DNA from: Candidatus Taylorbacteria bacterium RIFCSPHIGHO2_02_FULL_46_13
GTDB taxonomy: Bacteria; Patescibacteriota; Minisyncoccia; Phycocordibacterales; DSPV01
Length of the DNA: 5,925 nucleotides
Direction of reading: 5' to 3'
Assembly: GCA_001821015.1 (NCBI GenBank)
Contig: MHRQ01000030.1
Location: 1-5,925, forward strand
Notes under the pieces: generated by a model
What the model saw: the letters and a program-made list of their open reading frames with translations, nothing else
The model's database searches: none
Told to the model about the DNA's origin: nothing
Shown here: positions 1 through 4,742 of the stretch, piece after piece
Numbering within the stretch: position 1 is the first letter of the stretch
How the letters are laid out: each line of letters opens with the position of its first letter
Translations under genes and position numbers: made by a program

Positions 1-96
1 ATCCAATCGTGAACGCAGACCATCGGCCCGGCGCAGATGCGAACGACCCGCGCGGCTGAGAACCATGGAGAATTTCATCTGTTCGGAGGAGGGACA
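1..96. other. Gene-free edge downstream of the ATPase gene
   Basis: No convincing gene. A minus-strand frame (MKFSMVLSRAGRS, ATG at 78) is open to the window edge, but it has no Shine-Dalgarno sequence and too few codons to judge. I found no terminator hairpin for the ATPase gene here. Confidence 0.4.
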
Positions 97-1230
97 TCAA
101 CGCCGACTGCCTATCCTCATAATATTGCCGACGTTCACCATGGTGAGCGTGCTTTTTGGCGCATGGTGGAGGAAGGAGAGAAAGTGCCGTGCGGGTTTAC
201 CCGCCTGCCACTTTACCTCGAATACCTGAAATGCCCCGTCCTTTTCCGCAAGGAGATCGAGTTCCTTTTGATCGTAGGTGCGCCAGAAAAACAGGTTCTC
301 TCTCTGTGCGGCGTTGATGTTTTGTTTCCAGTAGTCGCTGATGAAGAGGTTTTCCAGAAGCGCCCCCTTGTCACTGCGCAAATGGAGATCCGTGAACGTA
401 TTCACGATGGTGTTCCGAACGCCAAGATCCACGAAATAGATCTTCACTTTCCTGCGGATCGCGGTGCGCTGGTTACGGGAAAATCCGTGGAGCCGAAAGA
501 GAACAAATGATTTTTCGAGGAGATCAATGTACCGTTCGACAGTTTTTGTATCCATCCCAAGTTGCGCGCCAAGATCGCTGTATGAGACTTCGTTCCCGAT
601 CTGGAGCGCAAGAAGCTCAAGGAGTTCCCGGAGCTTGCGGCTGCTTTTCACAAGCTGGAAACTCAGAATGTCCCTATAGAGGTAGGCATCCGTCAGCGTC
701 GTGAGTGCGCGGATCTTCTCTTCTTTTCCTTTGAGAGTGAAGAGTTCGGGGTAGGTACCATAGAGGAGAGCATGCTCAAGGATATACTCGTGATCTGTGG
801 AGGGAACATGTACCGCAAGTTCCCGAAGAGTGAGGGGGAAGAGTGTATAGGAAAGGTACCGTCCCGTGAGGGGTTCCTGAACCTTGTTTGCAAGATCGAA
901 CGACGATGAACCACTGGCAATAATCGTGAGGTGCGGAAAGGCATCAATGAGCACCTTAAGGACGAGTCCTGCCTCTGCGAGGTGTTGTGCTTCGTCGAGA
1001 ACGATCGTTGTTCTCTGTCCGACAAGCTCGGAGAGGACGAGCCGGTCTGGAACGAGTTGCCTGCGTACACGCTCCTCTTCGCACGAGAGCGTGAGCGTAT
1101 CAGGCCGCTCGGGGAAGAGCGTTGAGAGAAGCGTTGTTTTGCCTGCGCGCCTCGGACCGTACACAATGCATACCTTCCCTCTCTGGAGGAAGCGTTGGAT
1201 ATGCGCCTCTGCTTCACGATGGATATGCAT
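97..1230 (-). CDS. AAA_14 / DUF4143-type P-loop ATPase
   Basis: Protein of 377 aa from the ATG at 1230. Seen: a Walker A motif GPRRAGKT (residues 25-32), a Walker B motif TIVLDE (75-80), a sensor-like GSSSFDL (107-113) and the FPLTLREL stretch (131-138) typical of this family. A winged-helix-like segment follows (about 200-247), and the C-terminal part contains ELDLL (323-327) and EVK (338-340), resembling a PD-(D/E)xK core. This order is that of AAA_14 plus DUF4143 proteins, usually 370-420 aa, so the gene looks complete. They are cytoplasmic ATPases common in bacteria and archaea, and their cellular role is poorly known. The start was placed at ATG 1230 rather than the TTG one codon upstream. 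No Shine-Dalgarno sequence precedes it. It is transcribed away from the split gene at 1440 and has paired dyad repeats upstream. Family assignment is confident; function is unknown. Confidence 0.9.
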   Translation of the reverse strand: MHIHREAEAHIQRFLQRGKVCIVYGPRRAGKTTLLSTLFPERPDTLTLSCEEERVRRQLVPDRLVLSELVGQRTTIVLDEAQHLAEAGLVLKVLIDAFPHLTIIASGSSSFDLANKVQEPLTGRYLSYTLFPLTLRELAVHVPSTDHEYILEHALLYGTYPELFTLKGKEEKIRALTTLTDAYLYRDILSFQLVKSSRKLRELLELLALQIGNEVSYSDLGAQLGMDTKTVERYIDLLEKSFVLFRLHGFSRNQRTAIRRKVKIYFVDLGVRNTIVNTFTDLHLRSDKGALLENLFISDYWKQNINAAQRENLFFWRTYDQKELDLLAEKDGAFQVFEVKWQAGKPARHFLSFLHHAPKSTLTMVNVGNIMRIGSRR

Positions 1231-1231
1231 C

Positions 1232-1292
1232 AAAAAACAGGATTCTTAATCCTTATTTTATATGAAAAAACAGGAATTGCAATCCTTATTTT
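1232..1292. repeat. Two tandem dyad repeats, 33-bp period, upstream of the ATPase gene
   Basis: Unit 1 (1232-1259) and unit 2 (1265-1292) are both 28 bp, match at 24 of 28 positions and repeat at exactly 33 bp. They share AAAAAACAGGA at one end and AATCCTTATTTT at the other. Unit 1 contains a perfect inverted repeat, AGGATT-CTT-AATCCT (1239-1253). Unit 2 has the degenerate form AGGAATTGCAATCCT (1272-1286). The spacing is about three helical turns, so both would face the same side of the DNA. This looks like a pair of operator sites. The protein that would bind them is unknown; the winged-helix-like part of the adjacent ATPase is one candidate. Confidence 0.6.
1255..1282 (-). promoter_or_regulatory. 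Possible sigma-70 promoter of the ATPase gene
   Basis: On the minus strand, TTGCAA (1282-1277, 4/6 to the -35 consensus) is followed after 16 bp by TAAAAT (1260-1255, 5/6 to the -10 consensus). Transcription would start near 1248, leaving a leader of only about 18 nt before the ATG at 1230. Both boxes lie in the repeated dyads at 1232-1292, so binding there could block the promoter. This is an inference from sequence match alone in an AT-rich stretch. Confidence 0.35.
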
Positions 1293-1402
1293 GTTGCGAG
1301 GAGAGCCAAAACTACAATCTCCACGTCTTCCCGGCTTTGTTGGACCATTCGTAGGTGTGGGGGAAGTTGATGGAAAAATGAGTAATTCTAGAAACTGGTT
1401 AT

Positions 1403-1432
1403 TTGACATTAATTAAGATTCATGTTTATATT
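1403..1432 (+). promoter_or_regulatory. Candidate sigma-70 promoter of the IS-split gene
   Basis: A perfect -35 hexamer TTGACA (1403-1408) is followed after 18 bp by TATATT (1427-1432, 5/6 to TATAAT). The expected transcription start, about 7 nt downstream, falls at or next to the ATG at 1440, so the message would be leaderless or nearly so. This also argues against the in-frame ATG at 1422, which lies inside the promoter. The rest of the intergenic stretch, 1293-1402, shows nothing I can call. Confidence 0.5.
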
Positions 1433-1439
1433 ACTTTCC

Positions 1440-2015
1440 ATGTTTGATCCTAATCTTAAAGAAGAATGGGCCATAGCTGAGTTGGGGGGCATAGAAAATG
1501 GTCAGAGCCTAGAGGTTTCCATTGATAATGAAATAATTGGGTTATGCAAAAAGGCGAATGTTTTGCGTGATCAGTGTTTTGAAGATGAACAAAGCTATAA
1601 CTTGCACGCCCAAAGTTTTTATCAGTTTCTTCCCGAATTTAGAAGTAAATTTGAAAGTGCAGAGCCCTTCGATTTTTTTATGAAAAATTTCTCTGTATAT
1701 GCAAATGGTGGGCATATGCCACCCGTGTTAAAAAAATCAATCGGCGTGGCGGGTTGGCTTGTTCTTGCTGAATCAATTTCCAATGCTATGAGAGTGAGTG
1801 ACGATATTAGTGTATTAATGAACATCACTCACAATGGTTTATTATTTGTGGTTAAACAGGAAGGTGGGCAGTTTGATGCGGATTTTATCGGTGATACGAA
1901 AGCAAAAGCACTTGATATTCATAATTGTCTACTTGCAGGAGCATCGATTAATGAAATTATTGTAAAAGCACAGAAATCTTTTAGAAAAACTGGGTGTGCA
2001 ATCACGATTGTGTAA
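1440..2015 (+). CDS. 5' fragment of the IS-split gene, ending inside the IS
   Basis: Open frame of 191 codons. The first 184 are native sequence. The last seven (GCAITIV) and the TAA stop at 2013-2015 come from the left terminal inverted repeat of the IS. The start is placed at ATG 1440 (MFDPNL); the in-frame ATG at 1422 lies inside the predicted promoter. There is no Shine-Dalgarno sequence. If expressed, the product would keep the N-box-like and G1-like motifs but lose the G2-like box and the C-terminus, so ATP binding would probably fail. The DNA is AT-rich (about 35% GC around 1681-1740), unlike the inserted element. Confidence 0.65.
   Translation: MFDPNLKEEWAIAELGGIENGQSLEVSIDNEIIGLCKKANVLRDQCFEDEQSYNLHAQSFYQFLPEFRSKFESAEPFDFFMKNFSVYANGGHMPPVLKKSIGVAGWLVLAESISNAMRVSDDISVLMNITHNGLLFVVKQEGGQFDADFIGDTKAKALDIHNCLLAGASINEIIVKAQKSFRKTGCAITIV
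1984..1991. repeat. Target site duplication, left copy
   Basis: GAAAAACT directly abuts the left end of the IS and is identical to 3310-3317 on the other side. The match cannot be extended in either direction, so the duplication is exactly 8 bp, the size usual for IS256-family insertions. Confidence 0.93.
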
Positions 2016-2018
2016 ATG
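1992..2018. repeat. Left terminal inverted repeat of the IS
   Basis: This 27-bp end starts with GGGT and finishes with ATTGTGTAAATG. It pairs with 3283-3309 at 23 of 27 positions; the mismatches are at repeat positions 5, 8, 13 and 15, and the inner 12 bp are identical. The TAA within TGTGTAAA supplies the stop codon that truncates the host gene. Confidence 0.92.
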
Positions 2019-2030
2019 CAGTAGACATGA

Positions 2031-3245
2031 TTAAGAAATGGTGATCTTTTCGGGAAAGAGAATGGCGAATTGCGCGAGGATCTGACCCCAGTTTCTCACG
2101 GACATGCCCCACTTTCTACTGATGTCTCTTTGGGCAAGCCAGAGAAGTTTTGTGAGCGATTTATCGTGAGGGAAAATGCTCGTCGTTTTCGTCACTTTGC
2201 GGAACTGCCGGTTGAGAGATTCGATCGCATTCGTCGTGTAGATCATGCGCCGGATCTCCTCAGGGAAGGAGTAGAAAGGAGAGAGCTCGTTCCAATGCTC
2301 TTCCCATCGCTGGAGGTACACCTTGTACTGCGGCCACTTCTCCTGCACGGCTATGAGGGCTTGCATACCCGCTTCTTCGGAGGGGGCGCCGTAAATCGTT
2401 TTGAGGTCGGCGCAGAACTCTTTCTTCTCTTTGTGGGGAACGTACTTCACGGTGTTGCGGACCTGGTGGACGATGCACCGCTGAACGATGGCATCGGGGA
2501 AGATGGTTTTGATGGCTTCGGAAAATCCGGAGAGACCGTCCACGCAGCAGATGAGGATATTCTGCACGCCGCGATTTCGGATCTCGGAAAGAACCTGCAT
2601 CCAGAATTTTGCCCCCTCGCTTTCACCAACCCAGATGCCAAGCACCTCCTTGATGCCATCCACTGTGATGCCGAGAAGAATGTAGGCGCACTTGCTCACA
2701 ATCTTTCCATTGTCCCGCACCTTAAAGTGAATGCCATCGAGGTAGACGACCGGGTAGAGGGAAGCGAGAGGACGACTCTGCCACTCCTCAACGCGGGGAA
2801 GGACTTTATCCGTAATGGAGGAAACCATGTCGGAAGAAATGGAAACTCGGTAGATATCCTCCAAGTAGGAATTGATATCCCGCGTCGTGAGACCTTTCGC
2901 ATACATGGCAATGATCTTTTCCTCGACGTCGCTCTGAACGGATTCGCCCTTCTTCACGGCAATGGGCTCATACTCTCCATTGCGATCTCGGGGGATATTG
3001 ATGCGCTCTTCCCCGAAGCTCGTCTTGAGCGTCTTCCCGTAGTGCCCGTTGCGGCTGTTGCCGGTGTGATGCCCGGAGGGATGATTTTTCGGGTAACCAA
3101 GGTGGTTCGTGAGCTCCGCATCGAGCATGTCCTGGAGCGTCGGGGCAATGAGCTCCTTGGCAAAATTTGTAACATCGGAGACGGTCTTCAGGTTTTTGAC
3201 CTTCTGCTGGTACTCCTCGTAGGAGAGAATCTTTGGGGAAACCAT
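2031..3245 (-). CDS. IS256-family (Mutator-type) DDE transposase
   Basis: Protein of 404 aa that cuts and moves the surrounding IS. Seen: the first catalytic Asp in VVYLDGIHFK (D170), the second in CCVDGLSGF (D236), the family signature RCIVH (C257, H260) just after it, and the catalytic Glu in TTNAIESLNRQFRK (E342). An N-terminal region of about 160 residues, including HTGNSRNGHYGKTL, matches the DNA-binding part of the Transposase_mut family. No frameshift or internal stop is present, so the enzyme is probably functional. The start is placed at ATG 3245; the frame stays open to a TTG at 3293, but that codon lies inside the terminal repeat. No Shine-Dalgarno sequence precedes ATG 3245. The family length is usually 390-420 aa. 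Confidence 0.95.
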   Translation of the reverse strand: MVSPKILSYEEYQQKVKNLKTVSDVTNFAKELIAPTLQDMLDAELTNHLGYPKNHPSGHHTGNSRNGHYGKTLKTSFGEERINIPRDRNGEYEPIAVKKGESVQSDVEEKIIAMYAKGLTTRDINSYLEDIYRVSISSDMVSSITDKVLPRVEEWQSRPLASLYPVVYLDGIHFKVRDNGKIVSKCAYILLGITVDGIKEVLGIWVGESEGAKFWMQVLSEIRNRGVQNILICCVDGLSGFSEAIKTIFPDAIVQRCIVHQVRNTVKYVPHKEKKEFCADLKTIYGAPSEEAGMQALIAVQEKWPQYKVYLQRWEEHWNELSPFYSFPEEIRRMIYTTNAIESLNRQFRKVTKTTSIFPHDKSLTKLLWLAQRDISRKWGMSVRNWGQILAQFAILFPEKITIS

Positions 3246-3246
3246 G

Positions 3247-3291
3247 GTGTAAAATGGGGGAAGAAGTAAGGATGATCTTACCCATTTACAC
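3247..3291. repeat. Inverted internal copy of the IS end motif before the transposase start
   Basis: GTGTAAAATGGG (3247-3258) is the reverse complement, with one extra A, of CCCATTTACAC (3281-3291), whose outer part is the conserved inner segment of the right terminal repeat. The copy begins one base upstream of the transposase start codon. It could form a hairpin in the 5' untranslated RNA or be a second transposase-binding site that lets the enzyme repress its own gene. Both roles are inferences. Confidence 0.5.
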
Positions 3292-3309
3292 AATGGAGAT
3301 TACAGACCC
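3283..3309. repeat. Right terminal inverted repeat of the IS
   Basis: Read on the minus strand it starts with GGGT at 3309 and ends with ATTGTGTAAATG at 3283. It matches the left end at 23 of 27 positions and is followed outside by the second target copy. Confidence 0.92.
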
Positions 3310-3317
3310 GAAAAACT
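3310..3317. repeat. Target site duplication, right copy
   Basis: GAAAAACT, identical to 1984-1991, directly outside the right end of the IS. Confidence 0.93.
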
Positions 3318-3605
3318 ATTGGATATATACCGGACAACATCGATCCAACGAACGGTTTGCCATACAGAGGCAATGGTATTGCTCATATTCTTGCAGATGA
3401 TTTATTTAGGACAAATTTTATTTCGGATGATGCAGGAAATCGCACCATTTCTTTGCATTCTTCGAAACAAGCGCACGATGCATTAAGATTTCGATCCGGT
3501 GATCGTAGCGTAATTGACAGGTTGTATGGGTTTAGCTCTCTCCCTTTAACATCTCTTCCACTGAGTGCAGAAGCTGTTGATGAGCTATTTGGTGGTCAAT
3601 GGTGA
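3318..3605 (+). pseudogene. 3' fragment of the IS-split gene
   Basis: Ninety-five codons that continue the frame of 1440-1991 once the IS and one target copy are removed. It begins IGYIPDNIDPTNG and contains the G2-like motif GNGIAHILADDL, then a strand-like RTISLHS, typical of the C-terminal half of HATPase_c domains. It has no start signal of its own; an in-frame TTG at 3357 (MPYRGNG) exists but has no ribosome binding site or promoter that I can see. The frame is undecayed to its TGA, which agrees with a recent insertion. The spacer beyond it (3606-3666), between this gene and the convergent one, is AT-rich and shows no clear terminator hairpin. Confidence 0.75.
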
Positions 3606-3666
3606 TTAACGCTTAACATATTCTCAGTTGAAATTATTTTTTTGTGCAGTCATTAGTTGTAAAATC

Positions 3667-4719
3667 TTATAGTTCATCCAAGTATCCGTTAAGCTTATAG
3701 ACGAAAAAAGTATCACCTGTCACCTTGTCATAGCCTTCTATCCACGTTTTCGCTATACCCTCAAATATTTCATTATAACGTCGATAGAAATAAAATCTTC
3801 CAGATGTATTGCTGGATTGATACATCCAAGTAATGGGCCATTCTTTGCTGCCAAACATTGACTGCAATTCGGGAGTGTCAATACAGGGAATATCTTCTTT
3901 TATTTCTTTGCCGTCATAATAAAAAATACCTGCGTGGAATATAGGCTGAATGAATCCTTCACAAACCAATTTTTGATCCATAATTTTTAGCTGAGTTGTT
4001 TTTTCATTGAGAGTGATGAGAAACACTGCATCTTGGTTTTTTTCAAAAGTACTTTTATCAATTAATCCGAGATCCACCTTTTTACTGCTGCCCGTTCCTC
4101 TACTGAGGAGAGCAATAGTATTGTTTGAGATCCAGGTCATTCGATCCAGTAGACGAGCAGATTGTGTTGTAGGAATTCGTGCAATATCTGTGGAGGTTTC
4201 TAAATCGTGAATTACGAAATCCTTTCCATCAAAAAAAGCCAACTTGGTGCCATCGGGGGACCAGTTAAAGTAACCGATTCTATCATCAATGTAAGTTGCA
4301 CCATAAGTGTAGTATGGTAAATCCGATGAGTATGTTTTCTTTTCTAGTAGTATATTTATTTGTGTATTGTAATTGTACACATATATCTCAGCGGTCTGTT
4401 TCTCAATATCAATCAATGTATATGCAACATCACCTTTAGAACTAATCGAAGGAGTACTGCCATAAACCTTGTCGTCAATTGGTACTGGAAACACATACTT
4501 TTCGTGTCCCAGGCCATCAATGACATACATTCTGCGATCTTGAGTTTTTTGGCTAAAGTTAAATGCAATCAGTGTGTCCTGCAGTTCCTTTTCAAGTTCA
4601 TCATCCATCCAAGCGGTTTTTGTTTGTAGGGTAGTAATACTACCAATAGCGACAATGCATAAAATTGCAGCAGCCAGCCACCAGACCCACCTTCTCAATT
4701 CAAAGTGCAGTATTTGCAT
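3667..4719 (-). CDS. Membrane-anchored protein with WD40/TolB-like beta-propeller repeats
   Basis: Protein of 350 aa. A short basic N-terminus (ELRRW) leads into one hydrophobic segment (about residues 11-31), probably a signal anchor with the rest outside the cytoplasm. WSPDGTKLAF (153-162), followed by DFVIHDLETS, is a classic PD40/TolB-like blade signature, and weaker blade-like stretches lie around 93-115 and 195-220. No catalytic residues are recognised. Such propellers usually bind proteins or ligands. The start is ATG 4719, with no Shine-Dalgarno sequence. The gene begins 23 bp after the stop of the hydrolase-like gene on the same strand, so the two are probably co-transcribed. The coding sequence is AT-rich. 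The precise role is unknown; the propeller call is moderate. Confidence 0.8.
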   Translation of the reverse strand: MQILHFELRRWVWWLAAAILCIVAIGSITTLQTKTAWMDDELEKELQDTLIAFNFSQKTQDRRMYVIDGLGHEKYVFPVPIDDKVYGSTPSISSKGDVAYTLIDIEKQTAEIYVYNYNTQINILLEKKTYSSDLPYYTYGATYIDDRIGYFNWSPDGTKLAFFDGKDFVIHDLETSTDIARIPTTQSARLLDRMTWISNNTIALLSRGTGSSKKVDLGLIDKSTFEKNQDAVFLITLNEKTTQLKIMDQKLVCEGFIQPIFHAGIFYYDGKEIKEDIPCIDTPELQSMFGSKEWPITWMYQSSNTSGRFYFYRRYNEIFEGIAKTWIEGYDKVTGDTFFVYKLNGYLDEL

Positions 4720-4742
4720 AGATATATTTGGAATAATTCTGG

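Larger units (their letters stand above)
1992..3309 (-). mobile_element. Complete IS256-family insertion sequence, 1318 bp
   Basis: Both ends are defined by imperfect 27-bp terminal inverted repeats and by a perfect 8-bp target duplication immediately outside them. The element holds one transposase gene on the minus strand, whose stop lies 12 bp inside the left repeat. Length, gene content, duplication size and the TGTGTAAA motif in the ends all fit the IS256 family (Mutator-like). An intact transposase, closely matching ends and an undecayed duplication point to a recent insertion. It lies within an AT-rich gene and is itself clearly GC-richer. Confidence 0.95.
1440..3605 (+). pseudogene. 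Putative GHKL/HATPase_c (RsbW-like) protein, split by an IS256-family element
   Basis: Joining 1440-1991 directly to 3318-3605, which removes the IS and one 8-bp target copy, gives one uninterrupted frame of 279 codons ending at TGA 3603-3605. In the joined protein, LVLAESISNA (107-116) resembles the N box of GHKL ATPases (E111, N115). VKQEGGQFD (138-146) resembles the G1 box, with Q in place of the usual Asp. GNGIAHILAD (202-211) resembles the G2 box, followed by a beta-strand-like RTISLHS. The order and local pattern match anti-sigma/serine-kinase (RsbW-type) HATPase_c domains. The N-terminal ~100 residues and the last ~45 match nothing I recognise. The gap between G1 and G2 is longer than usual. 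The reconstruction is strong; the family call is moderate. No STAS or sigma-factor partner gene is visible nearby. Confidence 0.8.

Noticed and set aside
37..510. A 157-codon plus-strand open frame
   Set aside because: It lies opposite the C-terminal half of the ATPase gene, which has clear family motifs; no recognisable domain.
1232..1292. A CRISPR-like array from the two direct repeats
   Set aside because: There are only two units, they are separated by 5 bp, and each is itself a dyad in a promoter region.
1195..1416. A plus-strand small gene with 11-residue repeats (KTGFLILILYE / KTGIAILILLR)
   Set aside because: The repeats are the translation of the 33-bp operator-like repeats; the frame overlaps the ATPase start and lacks a translation signal.
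1422..1439. ATG 1422 as the start of the split gene
   Set aside because: It lies inside the TTGACA-18-TATATT promoter candidate, so a transcript from there would not include it.
2070..3269. A 399-codon plus-strand open frame opposite the transposase
   Set aside because: It mirrors a gene with clear DDE residues, has no recognisable motifs, and long antisense frames are common opposite GC-richer genes.
3246..3293. TTG 3293 as the transposase start
   Set aside because: It lies within the terminal inverted repeat, and the family's N-terminus matches a start at ATG 3245.
3357..3605. An independent small gene starting at TTG 3357
   Set aside because: The same frame is open upstream to the IS junction and joins the 1440-1991 frame exactly, so it is the 3' end of the split gene.
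3606..3666. A bidirectional terminator between the convergent genes, suggested by the T-run near 3637-3643
   Set aside because: No GC-rich stem precedes the T-run on either strand.
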